A stretch of 64,000 nucleotides of DNA from Centroberyx gerrardi (Eukaryota; Chordata; Actinopteri; Beryciformes; Berycidae): NCBI RefSeq assembly GCF_048128805.1, contig NC_135997.1, positions 13,327,116-13,391,115 of the forward strand. The letters are read 5' to 3'. The position numbers were made by a program, and so were the translations under genes. Position 1 is the first letter of the stretch. Each line of letters starts with the position of its first letter. The notes beneath the pieces were generated by a model, which saw only the letters and a program-made list of their open reading frames with translations, did no database searches and was not told the DNA's origin. Shown here in pieces: positions 1-12,945 of this stretch.

Positions 1-1040
1 GGAGATTCAAACCAGCAACCTTACTGTGAAAACCAAGCCTCCCTGACCTTTAGGGCTTCCACTACACTCTGAATGATGCAGCTCATTTGCATTTACTTGA
101 CTTCTACTTTTCTACATATTCCGACAATTTCAATTTTTTTCTCTTTATGTCTTTAGGAAGATTGAGATAATTCAGATAAACAATGCTCCTCTACATGTGC
201 TAACCATGATACATAGATTTAATATTCTACTCACATATGCAGAATATAACAATTTCATTAATTATATCTCATGCTGAGGCTCAATTGCCAAAGCACAGGC
301 CTACATAGTGTTACGTCTTTGTTGTTTTGTGTGATCGGTCGATTTTACTATTACTCACTGTCACAAAGCATCTCAGGTAACTTTATATCACACCGTATCA
401 TATTTTCTGGACAGTATTTTCTCATTGCTTTCTCGTCTAAACACCAAAATATTGTGTTTTGTGTGCCTGGCATTTTCAGTACACTGATGCTGAAAGAATA
501 ATCGATTACTAAACCAAATTCAGCCTACTGCTCACAGTGGGTAATAACATTACAGTAGGGCTTTCAGCAGAGTGTGTATACGCTGGCTGCTCCACCAAGG
601 CTACGGGAAGTGTACAGTTAATGGCTGCCCTCCTTCCCTGGCTGTGAAATCAATAGGGTCTGTCCCCAGTGTTCGGCCGGACCTATTGACTGTTCTAACC
701 TCTTAATGGAGATGAGAGGGAGGAGGAGCACTTATTGAGCTATTTGGAGGTGTTATTTCGATTTAGGAGCTGCCCCCCCTCCACCTCCACCTCCACCCCA
801 AAGCTTTAGCACACAGAGGAGCAGATATAGGAACAAAACAAAATGCAATACCTGAATAGAGCTAAATGGTCGTCTGTAAATCAACTGCAAGCTGTGGATT
901 CATGGCAACAGGATTTCTTAATGCCTAACTGTGCCCACTAGTCCGCTAAAAAAAAAATACCCTAAAACAAATTTCAATCATGTTGCTTCTATGACTGAGT
1001 GTGCCTTCTATGTGCCTGCACATTGTGTTAATGACAATAA

Positions 1041-1070
1041 ATTGAATTGAATTGAATTGAATTGAATTGA
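1041..1070. repeat. (ATTGA)6 tandem repeat, LINE-tail-like
   Basis: Six perfect ATTGA units follow the text 'acattgtgttaatgacaata'. Short tandem tails of this kind commonly end LINE or SINE insertions in fish. No reverse-transcriptase coding sequence lies upstream, so only a 3' fragment would be present. Confidence 0.6.
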
Positions 1071-1089
1071 GAACCCAATCACCACGAAC

Positions 1090-1141
1090 AAAACTAGAAT
1101 CCAACAAATAGGTAAACTATTATTTGTTAGATTCTAGTTTT
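1090..1141. repeat. 21-bp inverted repeat with 10-nt loop
   Basis: The arm at 1090-1110 is the reverse complement of 1121-1141 with a single mismatch, around a 10-nt spacer. The arms begin aaaactagaat. It could be the collapsed core of an inverted-repeat element. Confidence 0.8.
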
Positions 1142-1684
1142 AGGAAAAAGTGATGTTGTGAGGCTGCTCCTTTGACAGTGTTTGGGAGGATAACTTTTGT
1201 GGATAATTCAATTGTCATTGAATTAATTGGAACTTCTCAACCCTATCAACTATATTTCATATTAGTGCTAACAGATCTGAATCAAAAGATGTGCCTGTAT
1301 CCCTGGAAACTCTCTTTGAGTGTCCACAAAGTCTTATTCATTGTCAGTGAAGCGACTCTAAGATGTGTTGCTTGATCATGTCGCAGATTAGATTCTCGGC
1401 TCTTTAATTTTTTGCTTGGCTGAACTGTTCAAACAAATCATAGCAAATCAAATAACTAATAATAATCAAAAATGAAATTATTTTATGAGATGGATTGATG
1501 GATTGCACTATAGCTGGATCTAATGTATAATCTGCCAAGGAAAATTCAGAGTGCATTCTCTTTCCCAACATCAGTGACGTCTAACAATTCTGTGCAGGAT
1601 CTTTGAAGAACCCAAGGTGACACAGAGATGTGTGTTTGATTGATGCACAACTCCTGGATCAGCAGATGATAAAAAACAACTTTG

Positions 1685-1687
<3 letters not shown>

Positions 1688-1716
<29 letters not shown>

Positions 1717-1717
1717 C
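1688..1717. repeat. (TG)n microsatellite
   Basis: A near-perfect TG dinucleotide tract of about 30 bp. Confidence 0.9.
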
Positions 1718-2246
1718 TGAGTGAACACACAGGCTGCAGTAACATTGCCACTCTTGTCCTGGCTCAGCTCATTGCCTCTGTTAATTTGACAGGCTCAATA
1801 AACGCGTCACCAGCCCCATAAATGATATTTTCTCACAGCCAACCAGCCAGAACCGTCATCCAGTCCCAGAGCGAGCAAGGGAGGTGACCCATAACCTTCT
1901 GTGACCATCAATTCACCCATTACAACAAAACTTCCTGCCGCTCCTCCCTGGTGAGCTCCACCTAAATAACAAGAAAGATAAAAGTCAAGGTAACAGCATC
2001 CTTGCTTTCGTGCGTCTGTGTACTGGAGTGAGTGTTTGCGTGGAAAGAAACCATCCAGCAGTTCTTCAAATGTTTGCTTGAGTTTTAATTTGCGTCATAT
2101 GGAGTATAAATACGAGTGTGGGCGTGTGTGTCTGACAGAATGGGTGCTAAATTGAGAGAACGTGTGCGCATATGTTCAGCATCTTAAATGGCTGTTCAGA
2201 TGTGGGTGGGGGGCAGGTGCTGTCGGGGCCTCGAGGGAGGCGGGGC

Positions 2247-2269
2247 GGGGGGGGGGGGGGGGGGGGGGG
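2247..2269 (+). repeat. run of 23 guanines
   Basis: An uninterrupted G run, preceded by other G clusters (cggggc, gagggagg). It is a strong candidate for G-quadruplex formation and for length errors in sequencing. Confidence 0.9.
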
Positions 2270-2746
2270 TAAAGGAGAGTGGAAGTGGATGCCAAAATCA
2301 CTCTTTAATGACTCGGGGGCTGTGCTGAGGTTGTGCTAGGGCCCAAGAGATCCTATGTGGCTCATAAATAAGCTCCTGATTTGCACACTGCGCCTCCAGC
2401 GCCGCTGAGCAATACTCAGGACGATGAGATCAACCTCCCCTGGAAAGAGGATATGAACCCAAACCAAACCGACCATGCAAGATGCATGAAGATCAAGTGA
2501 GCTATAGTGGCAACATTAGATGAATAAATGAATCTTAGACACTGTTATCCTCAAAATATCAGACAGCCTCATCCCCTCTGCATTACACCGCCCTAATGTG
2601 AATCTCATAAATGATTAAGAAATGTCTCCATACTGACTCATTGTATTTTACAAGAAGCCCTTAAATGTAGAATTAGAACCGTGAATGTTAAGAATAGATA
2701 GATAGTCTTGTTCTAATTTTATAAAGCCTCTCCTCCTTTCTTAGTC

Positions 2747-2762
2747 ACACACACACACACAC
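2747..2762. repeat. short (CA)n tract
   Basis: A run of about eight CA units. Confidence 0.85.
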
Positions 2763-2999
2763 GTGAGCTCTCCACAGTGTTCAATGAAGGATCACTGCGT
2801 AATAAGACCATGGGTGTGTTCAGTGAGGTAAACGTTGTACGTATAGATATGCAGAATGCAGAGAGGACACAGTATGGCATCATGGTATTCAAGATCCCCA
2901 ATGCTCTTGTTCTATATACTGCACTTCTACACGGATGCTGGGTAACACTACACCGCCCCGGCCCCCTCCACCCTCCACCCTCCACCTCCCCCGCCCAAC

Positions 3000-3260
3000 A
3001 GGCTCAGGATGACTGCTTGCTTGGGGAACGATGCTCGATTGGCTCGCCGAGAACAGCAGCATCCACCTCCCGCCCGCGTCGGGAGGCACGATTGGTCGGA
3101 CGCGCAGGCCTTCAACGCCATCGCCACAGCTGGTATATATTTAGCTGGTTCCCCCAACGACCCGTGCCTAGCCCCCCAACTCCCCCCTCCCGTCTCCCAC
3201 TGTCAGGAACTGCGTCACTGGTTTGTCGAGGGGGAGCCTCTGGGGCGAGGCACGATAATA
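3000..3260 (+). promoter_or_regulatory. GC/CpG-rich promoter-like block
   Basis: This block stands out from the AT-rich surroundings. It has many CpGs, two inverted CCAAT boxes (cgattgg at 3036-3042 and 3089-3095) and a TATA-like tatatattta at 3134-3143. This order suits transcription to the right, starting near 3165. No coding exon could be tied to it; it could be a distal promoter, a non-coding RNA promoter or chance composition. Confidence 0.3.
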
Positions 3261-3304
3261 TTAGGAGGTCAAAAACTCTCTACTTCTTCAGGCTTCCTTC
3301 CACA

Positions 3305-3305
<1 letters not shown>

Positions 3306-3347
<42 letters not shown>

Positions 3348-3560
3348 ACAGTATGATGTAAGATTATGCACATACAGCTGAAAAGCCTGCTCAGGTGCCT
3401 AGATGTGCACATGCAGAAAGACACAATGTCCTTTCTTTCTTTCTTACTTTCTTTCTTTCTTTCTTTCGCCCTCACCATCTAAATTCAGCATTTAACATTT
3501 TAACATTTTAAAAGCTAGAGACCCTATGACAGTTTCAAAATAAAGTAAGTAAATAAAGGG

Positions 3561-3605
<45 letters not shown>

Positions 3606-3616
3606 GACAGAGAGAG
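3306..3616. repeat. (CA)n, (CTTT)n and (GA)n microsatellites
   Basis: Three tracts lie close together: CA at 3306-3342, CTTT (one interruption) at 3431-3467, and AG at about 3566-3616 with CAG interruptions. Confidence 0.9.
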
Positions 3617-3977
3617 AAAAAATAGAAATAGAAATAGTTTTTGTTTTTTTTCAAGAGGATGAAAGAAGTGAATCTTGAGCACACAGTCCTCCCAGGAAAC
3701 TTCAAGGACGCTGGCTCTATCAGAGAGGAATAAAAGCCTCCATTCTTCAGAATGATACATACACTTGATGTCTGTAGGGATGTAACCAAGAAATGTCCTG
3801 GTAATGAGCATTGGGATGTTTTTGTCATGCTTGCCTGCTTTGATATTAGACTCAGAGAAATGTTTTCTACAGAAGGTCTAAACATAATGAACAGATATAA
3901 ATGGTCCTAAAATCATGTTTTTGAAACTGTGTATGGTCCAGTGAATAAAAAACAAGGCATAGTGACATTATGTTTTT

Positions 3978-4007
3978 TAATTAATTAATTAATTAATTAA
4001 TTAATTA
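3978..4007. repeat. (AATT)n microsatellite
   Basis: Seven or more TTAA/AATT units in perfect tandem. The unit is self-complementary. Confidence 0.9.
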
Positions 4008-4297
4008 CATTTCTTTAGTATGTTTTCATTTTTATTATGAATTTACCAAAACAATAAATTATTCTGCCAAAATTCAGGAATTATTTTCTCCTTTGTAGCT
4101 CACAATTTCTTGCACCTTGTTCAGCACTGGACAGTTCTTTGACATTTAGGCATTTGGATAGACAGAAATACCAAACAGCACAGTCTTGCAGTTCAAGTAG
4201 ATGTCGAATGAGAGCCAGATAAGAGCATGGGGAGGACAGGGGAGGGGGGGGCATTTTTCTTGTTCAATTAATGCAGCTTGGGCACGTGGATTGAAGT

Positions 4298-4407
4298 GTG
4301 TGTGTGTGTGTGTGTGTGCGTGTGTCTGTGTGCACGCATGTATGCCAGTAGTTCCTTATTCAGGCTTGCCTCTTAATGCCCCATCACCAGATGGGAGCTA
4401 GGGGTAG

Positions 4408-4441
<34 letters not shown>
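4298..4441. repeat. two (TG)n tracts
   Basis: TG tracts occupy about 4298-4328 and 4410-4441, separated by complex sequence. Confidence 0.9.
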
Positions 4442-4444
<3 letters not shown>

Positions 4445-4846
4445 GGTGGGTGGGTGGGGGTCTATTTCCCCAAACCCAAGCATCAGGCCTCCTTTTGTCC
4501 CCTTGCCTGTCACCGATGGCTTCTCAGTGGGGTGACACACATACTCCAAATCTCATTAAAAAGTGAGAGATGGGGGGAGGGCTTTCATGTCTAATGGGAT
4601 TGGGGGGAAACGCGTGTGTGAGATATAGTAGTAAATCTAACTTGCTAGAAGTAAGTTACTGTGTTGTGTTATATGTGTATACAAAAATATATATTCTTGG
4701 CAGTTATGATCATGCTGACCTGTCTTTGTTGTTGCTTTTTATTACATTGCTGCAGTGTTGGCAGTTTGGCATGTTGTTAGACAAATGTTTTTTACATTAA
4801 AAAATAGGGTTAATCCAAAGTTCATGCAAACTAAATTTGCATATAG

Positions 4847-4889
4847 ACACACACACACAGACACACACACACAGACACACACACACACT
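4847..4889. repeat. (CA)n with periodic CAGA interruptions
   Basis: CA runs interrupted twice by 'cagacacac', giving a higher-order repeat of about 14 bp. Confidence 0.85.
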
Positions 4890-6135
4890 TCCTTTAATGC
4901 TTTATTGATTTCATGTTGTCGCCACTTCTTGTCCATCTGATTTCATTAGTTACAGTGAGGTGACACATCTGATAGAGAGGTCTCAAAGTAGAGGGACGAT
5001 AGAGAACGACACTATCACAGTCTGCTTTTGTTCTGTGTTTAGAGGCAGCTCAATACACTGTCCTCACTGCAAGGGTGAGCCATGATGAATCTATGTATGT
5101 AAAATAATATTACTGTAAACTTAAAACAGGCCCTAAAGGTATGCACAGTTACAAATTGCAATGCTTTTTTTTAATTGCTTCACCTATGCTTTTTTAAATC
5201 TTCCATTAAAGGAAAAACGAAAACACGAGTAACCTTTATTCCTGGTGTGCATGGCACTAAACCAGGCCCTCTCTCACACCCTGCAATTTACCCATTAGGG
5301 TTAATGATTGCTTTGCAATTCAAGGCAATTCCAATGACACCCTGCGCACAGTCGTAATAATACACTTGCTCCTCAATTGAAAAAATACCTGATACCTAGG
5401 CAGTTATTCATTTCACTCTTGGCTCCGATGGCCCTATTTACCCAATCACACACTGGGGTTAACTATATAATTTGTTATGTCATTGACTGGATTTGAACCA
5501 ATGTCCCTTCAGCAATCTCTGTTGAAATTTCACAGTACACATTTGCATTAAGCTTACAGTTTTGGTTTGCGTCATGGTCGTGACAAATCACTGATGCACG
5601 GTTCCTTTAAGAGCTGAGCCTGTGAGAGCAGACACCTTGGGACGAGTGTGTGTGTGTGTGTGAAAGAGAATGGACAGACAATAAACAAATAAGACCCAGC
5701 ACAAAGGAGACACTGCCTTTGACATTTACTATGGAAAGTAAGATGTGCAGTTTGATATTTCACGTGAAAACAGAAGAGTCAAGCAGTACTGTGTGGGCAG
5801 TGATGACAGGTAACACATCAATTTTGGGGCAAAATCAGCCTCGTTTTTCATAATACAATCATTTTATACACTTTGACCATGAATATGAAACCTGTTGCTG
5901 CTGCTTGTAAGACTCCCAGTTTACAATTTTACTGTTATTTTACTGATGAGTGGTGATTATCAGAGAACGAAGCCTTGCAATCCATTTTTGTGGTTTCTAA
6001 AATAATCCTCAACCAAAGAAACAAAAAATATTGCTTAAAAAACCCCCACAAGAATTATTTTTTAAAGGGAAATTCAAACCAAAATTAACATAAAGGGTTA
6101 TTTCTGATTTTTGCACATTTTTTTTTGTTAAAAAA

Positions 6136-6144
6136 CAGACAGAC

Positions 6145-6189
<45 letters not shown>
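6136..6189. repeat. (GATA)n microsatellite
   Basis: Begins as GACA units and continues as about ten GATA units. GATA/GACA arrays are common in fish genomes. Confidence 0.9.
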
Positions 6190-6825
6190 CCTCTACATCA
6201 TCCTCCTATCACACAGTACCGTAGGAACCCCACCCACTGCTCTTTCTCAACTTGAGCATTACCTGTTATTTTACCACCTGTTCATTATGAATCTTATTTA
6301 TATAAATACATTGCACATGCACAATACACCTGCAGTATGACCCCATCTTTCCAAAGAGGGAGAAGGGAATCTTAGTATATGAAAGTCTTGACTGAGGCTG
6401 ACATATTATTGACTTGTAACTACTGAAAAGTAGATCGATTTATTAATTCATGTAAGTCTTTGGCAATTCCATTCAAATTTGAAACATCTAGAGCCTATTT
6501 ACTAAAAGGCTGTAGCTCCTGTTGGCGGTGGGTCGACAGTATCAGCCCAGAGCATAACGACATTGACAGAGAACGATATGCTAAGTGAGAGCTGCAGAAC
6601 AGCGTCACAAAGGGAGTCAGATGAAAAGGATAAGATAATGTCATGATCTTTCTTTCATCATATCAGCTTCCTTTGTTATCTGCTCTCTTCCTTTCTCTCT
6701 CTCCCTCCCTCCCTCTCTTCCTCATTCTGTCACTGCTGCATGGTGACTCAGACACTGCAGAGATGCTAGATCTGAATGATATATTGGATGAGTCACACAG
6801 TCTGATATTGTCCATCTTTCAAAAC

Positions 6826-6826
<1 letters not shown>

Positions 6827-6860
<34 letters not shown>

Positions 6861-6990
6861 GCACGGACACGTGCATGCACACTCTCGCACACACATGCAT
6901 GTACACGCACATGCACACACACACACACACAGTCAGCCACCCACACAGACACACACATAAACACAAACACCCATACACACACAAACTCCA
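6827..6990. repeat. (CA)n-rich region with purine/pyrimidine alternation
   Basis: A long stretch of CA with scattered CG, GCATGC and GTAC, so alternation of purine and pyrimidine extends over more than 100 bp. Such sequence can adopt Z-form DNA. Confidence 0.85.
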
Positions 6991-7310
6991 GCAGGCTTAG
7001 CTTCAGCACTACAGACAGTGAGTTGCCAAGGCTACTTATCAAAGAAACCTTATTTTCAGGCTCTCCTCTGTACCTAAGCACCTGACTAAACAAACAAGCT
7101 GGTTTTAATGGTGTTCCCTTCACACTGCTTTGACCGCTGCTGCACAGGATGTGTGCACACACACAGTAAATCTGTCAATCCACGGCTCCGCAGAGGGGCA
7201 AGAATTTTGTTCTTCCCCTTGCTCTCTCTCCATCTGTCAGTCTTTCTCCCATCCGCTCAAATTGAAAGTCAGCCTCTCTGCTTAGCATTTCAGCTGTTCA
7301 CCACCCCCTA

Positions 7311-7311
<1 letters not shown>

Positions 7312-7368
<57 letters not shown>

Positions 7369-7464
7369 CACTACCACCACTATCCCCCCAATCCTGCTGT
7401 CCACCCTAACACATAAACACGGACATGTACACCCACACACCCCCACACAAACACCCATACCCCC

Positions 7465-7498
<34 letters not shown>
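7312..7498. repeat. two long (CA)n tracts
   Basis: CA runs at about 7312-7366 and 7467-7497, joined by C-rich sequence (cacccaca, ccccccata). Confidence 0.9.
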
Positions 7499-7500
<2 letters not shown>

Positions 7501-8485
7501 TAAACACAGAAGACCTTTGTTTAAAGGAGCTTCATCAAGTCACTCAAGCCCAAGGACTTTCAGCAAGTCAACCCGAATGCCTTGTTGTAAATAAAGGTTC
7601 ATCCAGATTTCTAAACAAGAAAGATTTACAGATCTGCAGTCCTGTTCTTTCCTTGGTGGGTCTGTTGGTAATGTTTGTTTGTTGACCACTTTCATTTGTT
7701 ACTAGTTGGTACACTCCTTAGCTCATGCTCTGTACTCTGCAAAGTGTGGTTCAAATTGTTCCGCTTTCAGTTATGTCCCTCCTTGTTGCAATAGGTGAAG
7801 TGTATTCTCTCAAACTCATCTCACAAATAGAAATAGGTTTCTGCTAGACTTGACACTGCCAGATATACTCATGCCATTTAAAGATAGTGGTATTGCAGTT
7901 GTAAGGAGTGGGTAGGAAGAGGAGGGAAGAAGATAAATGGGGAGCCAACAGAGAAAAGGGGAAGGAAGGTGGAGCAACGATGTAGTGGGAAAGAAGGGGA
8001 GGAAGTAAAAAGGTGGGTAGGAGTCCACATGTGTGGTGCCTAAGTATTGCAGTATCATCAGTGTGGCACCATACCTCCTCACGAAACCTCCTGAGCTGAG
8101 CCAGACTATGAGTCAACTGGGAGCCATGAAGACAGAAGAGTAACAAAAAACAGAGAGATAGTGAGTGTGAAGCTGAAAAAAGGGTGTATGTGAAAGACAA
8201 TAGAGGAGCCAAATCACAGTCATCTTGGTGAGGTGTAGTCAGGCTGAGTGATGTCACTGGAGATGAGTGTGTATGTCTGTGGCTGTGATATTAGATCCCT
8301 CCATTGACCGAGGAAATAAAGTGAATAAAATGACACAATATTGTGAAAAGTAGATTTGTCAACATAACAGAGAGAATACAGTAAAGCTGGGTCAAATTAC
8401 AATTGTTTTAAATTCAAAACTCCTGTATTATTCGTGTATTCTTTTAATGTCTGTATTCTGGCAGTAGTAGGGGTGGTGGTGGTGT

Positions 8486-8556
8486 ATGTGTGCGTGTGTG
8501 TGCATGTGTGTGTATACAGTACGTGTGCACATGTGCATCTGTGTGTGTACACACTA
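8486..8556. repeat. imperfect (TG)n tract
   Basis: TG-rich sequence with CA and GC interruptions. Confidence 0.8.
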
Positions 8557-8818
8557 TGTGATGCTGTTGTGGTAGCAGCTGTATCTTTGTGCAATTGCGT
8601 GTATGTTCTATTGATTACTGTAATGTGGGTCTACATGTATTATTTGTGTATGTCCTTGCCTATTTTTCTTTTCTCCGGATCTTTTGTCCATGTTTCTAAA
8701 ACTGAGATGGGTTGCTATGGAGACTGGGATACTTGTGTAAAAAGGAAGTGGCAAAAGAGAGAAATGTGGTTGTCAGGAGACGCTCGGACCATGGGGTTGA
8801 GAGAGAAAGAGCGGGCTG

Positions 8819-8820
<2 letters not shown>

Positions 8821-8857
<37 letters not shown>

Positions 8858-8960
8858 ACTCCAGGTTCATAGGTAAAGGTCTTTGCTTTCCTTGGTAAGG
8901 TAAATTCATATTTCATGAATTATCTAATTCAACTTCAAGTCATTATGTCTCACACACACA

Positions 8961-9005
<45 letters not shown>

Positions 9006-9008
9006 CGA
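8821..9008. repeat. (TG)n, (CA)n and (GA)n tracts
   Basis: A TG tract at 8821-8856, a short CA at about 8950-8962 and a GA tract at about 8964-9003. Confidence 0.9.
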
Positions 9009-9375
9009 CAGAGAGGGAAGCAGACACACAGAAACACAGATATCCACCCATGCACACTCACACACACCTGTCCTGAGGTTGTTTCTTCCTTCTCTTGTTT
9101 GTGCAAATCATGTAAAACGAAAATGATAACGCGCCATTCTGCTCATATAGGCTTATAAACCTTTGTTTGTCATCACACAGGAACCGAGGGTATGATCCTT
9201 CACGTGTTGACAGGGGTTAAGCGACTGGCCAGTGATAATACAGCCGTCTCAAGCACTCCATCACTTGATAATTACATTACCCTGGTACTCCATTGCTTCC
9301 ACTCTCTCTGGGTAATCTTGTTAAAATCCCAGTGATTGGAATCACGGTGACAGAGAGAGGAATGACAGCAAGGCT

Positions 9376-9400
9376 CTCTCTCTCTCTCTCTCTCTCTCAC
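9376..9400. repeat. (CT)n microsatellite
   Basis: About twelve CT units. Confidence 0.9.
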
Positions 9401-9626
9401 AGCCTCCCGTGCAGCCAAGCCTTCCATGTCTGACTGAAGGTTGTGAAGTGCATGAAGCTTTTGTTGGGTAACCATGGTGCTGCATAGACATACAGGTACT
9501 GAAATGGACATTTAAATTCAGGTATTCCCATTTGGTTTCCATCAGAGACTTGTCCATTTGCTGGGTTTGGGAGGGAGGGAAGGACCTACACTGTTATGTT
9601 GGTATTCCATTTTTTCTTAAAAGTAG

Positions 9627-9660
9627 ATACATAAAACCATTAAATGATGGTTTTATGTAT
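9627..9660. repeat. perfect 14-bp inverted repeat, 6-nt loop
   Basis: atacataaaaccat (9627-9640) is followed, after taaatg, by its exact reverse complement (9647-9660). Confidence 0.85.
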
Positions 9661-11741
9661 TCCATTATATTAAAGATGGCTCCCCTTTTTCCTTTCAGTA
9701 CAGTGATCAGAGGTTTGTGAGAAAGTAGCTGTGCTGCCCTCTGGTGGCAATTTGTAACACTCCAGGGTTGGAAACAAATGAATGCTGTATCAGAATCATG
9801 CACAGATCTTGCATAACACACGCTTTGTTCAAAAGTTCAGAAATACACAGTGTATGATCAGTTGCAGTAATGGCATACAAGCTACACATGTTGATTAAAC
9901 ATGAGTATATTGCATTACCCATTAGCATAAGAAATCTGTTTCCAGGTGTTTGCATTGCCTAATGCCTACAGCAGACTGAAAGTTAGAGTACAGTAATTTC
10001 CTGACTCTAACTCTAGACTGGTTTTACATTTTGCTGCCAACTTGACAGGTAGTTTAATTAAAATATAGGTCTGCCCTGCAGCTACTGACCCCCTGGCCCG
10101 CCAGCCTGAGCCGAGGTAACCAGCATTCATTTGTCATTTAGGACTGCCTGACACATTATGTATTAGTCATTTATATGAACGCCTCACATCCCCATGCACC
10201 CAGTGACAGGCTGAACCAGTGAGCTGGGCTTAATACTCTGTAGGAATAGCCTGTGGTAATGAAGGAGAGGCAATAAGATTACTTAAATCACATTAAATAC
10301 CTTTTACAAAAAAAGGCAGTGAAGTAAAGTACTTCTTCATTGCACAAAATACTATAAGGATAACACATTATGAGACAGAAAGTAGAAACAAATTCCAAGA
10401 AATACTTTTACAATACTGTTTAAGATTTGTCACATGTCATTTTGTGTAGACAAAAAAGTCTTGAAGGTTTTTTGTTGCTGGTGGTGTTCCCAAATGAATT
10501 ACAATAATATTAGAAACCTGATTGGAGAATGTAAATATGCACTTATCTGATAAAGATCAGCGTGCAAAAAAATATTCAATTACATGAACGCAGCTCGTTC
10601 CACCTCAAAATGAGATCTGCCCTAATCTGACAGAATGATGAAACACTTGTGTGTCCCTAATAAGTGTGGACCCATCTGATGGGCCACGGGTCCTCTTGAC
10701 CCAGGGGACCAATTTGAGTGCTACACAGCACATGGTGCCTGTGCTGAATTTCTATCAATCCTCCCACCATCGCACTGGGGGAAGATGGAGGTGGGTTAGG
10801 GTTCAGTTGTCTTGGCAACCTGTGATGCCATCTGTCAGGGTCCTGTGTACTGATCCATATCGTGTAGCTGAGACATTGTTTTAATCCAATCCTTTTCTCA
10901 CTGCCGGGCCTCTTGTTAAGATAGAGAACTCGTGTCATGATGCATTTAACTGGGAGGGTGGAGATATGGGGGCGGAGTTACAGGATTTCCATTGAAATCT
11001 CCACCCTGGCTGAATTTATTGTCTAAGAGCATCAGAGGGGGCTTTAAACAAACAGAATCTATATTAGAATCCTTAAATTTTCTTTTTTTAAGAAGCATAG
11101 TGTGATGTCATAGTGAAGACAACCTACAATCCACCTTGACAAAAGTAAATAAATAACTCACACATGACCCTAGTTATCTGGCTTCCTTCTACAATCCAGG
11201 CTGCGTTCCAGATGCTCAGGGACTATTCATTAACTCTGTGGGTGCTTCTGAGTCATTGTTAAATTGGTTTAACAGGTCTTTAAAACATCAGCAGCATGTC
11301 CGTCCGCTACACAGCACCTACTCAAACGCACATTGACTCTCACAGAAACAGGATGTGAATCACACTCAGAGGCAGTTTTACACTCATTCTCTCAGAAGCC
11401 TCTCCAAAGAAACTATTTACGCAAACAGCTAATCAGGTTACATATTTCAGACTGAATAAAAAAAAAAGGCAAAATATATTCGCTGACTGCAATCTTCAAA
11501 TTGTAATAATTGCATGTAGCGTGAAATGTCACACCCGCACACACACTTAAACACACACACTCATTGTCATTCACAATAGCGCTGGTCAGATGAATGCTAA
11601 CCAGTGCAAATGAGAAGGAGGGCAGCGGGGAGGTGTACTTAGGGAGGAAGAGGGGAGTGTCTGATAGGCTTACTGACATGAGGGACTCGTCCCCTGGGGA
11701 AGGGCTGGAGATTAACCAGCAACCCCACCTGGGACTACAGA

Positions 11742-11742
<1 letters not shown>

Positions 11743-11772
<30 letters not shown>

Positions 11773-11786
11773 AACACACACAAACA
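11743..11786. repeat. (CA)n microsatellite
   Basis: CA run broken by ATA and AAA interruptions. Confidence 0.9.
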
Positions 11787-12945
11787 CAGGAGTCGAGCAT
11801 ATTGGGGTTAGTTTGTCGCCGCCTCACCACCTACCAGATTGATTGTGGCCCTGGAGCTGCTTTCCTCCACTAGGCTACAACAAAATACCTTACCTTTGTG
11901 AGTAAGTGTAAATAACACCCACACCAGCCTGGCAGCACTGAACAAAATATTAATGAGCTTGAAATAGTGGCTTTTATAGCACATGAGATATTAGTTGTCA
12001 AGAGGGACAATTAGTTAATTCACCTTCATCTGATGTTGTAGGTGGATCTGAAAATGTTGTTTCTGTGTCAATAACTGTCCTTCTGCAGCAGTATATACTG
12101 TATGTTGTGCAGATGAGTAGCCTATGATACAGTGCATGTAAGAGATTAAAGACATTACATGAAAGCAATCGATGGAAGTAATGTAATGAACAAATAGATG
12201 CCAAGTTTTTAAACAAATATCTGTCCTGAATTAATTGAATGGGGGATGGGCAGTTAAACAGGAGAGCAGATTGCCTGTGGTGATGAACAATAGCGGCAGT
12301 AGAAATACCTTTATTATAACCCCATTAGTGTCAAACAGTGCCCTCTGTTGCAATAGATCATGTAGAAGAAAAAGCACATCAGTGTTTACTTTGCACAAAT
12401 GTATAATAAGTTATATTTAATTCTCACTGAACAAGTTACAGCATCTCAATCTTCCCCATAAATCACATTATATGAATCCTAATTCACTTTTAGTATTGGT
12501 ATTCAGTGCTATTGCTTTTGGCAGCAGCAGTTTCACTCCACGGAAATGAACCCTACTTGACAACCATAAGGTGATGTTAATAATTTATTAAACATTAAGT
12601 GGATTTTGGCAATGTTTTGCTAATGAGCACATAATTAAGTCAATATAATCTGACAACTCAACTCTACTTGTGACTTGACTCAGCCTAGGAAATGAAGGCT
12701 TTGGCTTGTCCCCTGTGTGAAATAATCACACTGTAACCAGGGTGACTCCATCCCAGCAACATACTGCATATCAGTGAATTAACTACTTATTGGGTTATGA
12801 TACATAGCCTATTATGTGGCCTACAATTATGTAGTTTCATTAAACCTTTCAAAAAACCTTCCCAACACAACTGGCAATCCATCATTTTACACTGTTATGA
12901 GACAATAGTAAAAACTCACTATAATAAACCTATAGGGACTTGTAG

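Noticed and set aside
1..25. tRNA B-box-like text (gattcaaaccagcaacc), also near 5492 and 59782
   Set aside because: Each is only a short match without cloverleaf arms; probably fragments of interspersed elements or chance.
2777..3361. 194-codon open frame on + strand
   Set aside because: Composition is driven by C-rich sequence and a terminal (CA)n run; no domain recognised, no splice context, and an overlapping frame of similar quality exists. Treated as a promoter-like GC block instead.
6827..7498. Regularly spaced repeats that might suggest a CRISPR array
   Set aside because: They are simple CA microsatellites; no repeat-spacer structure, and the genome is vertebrate.
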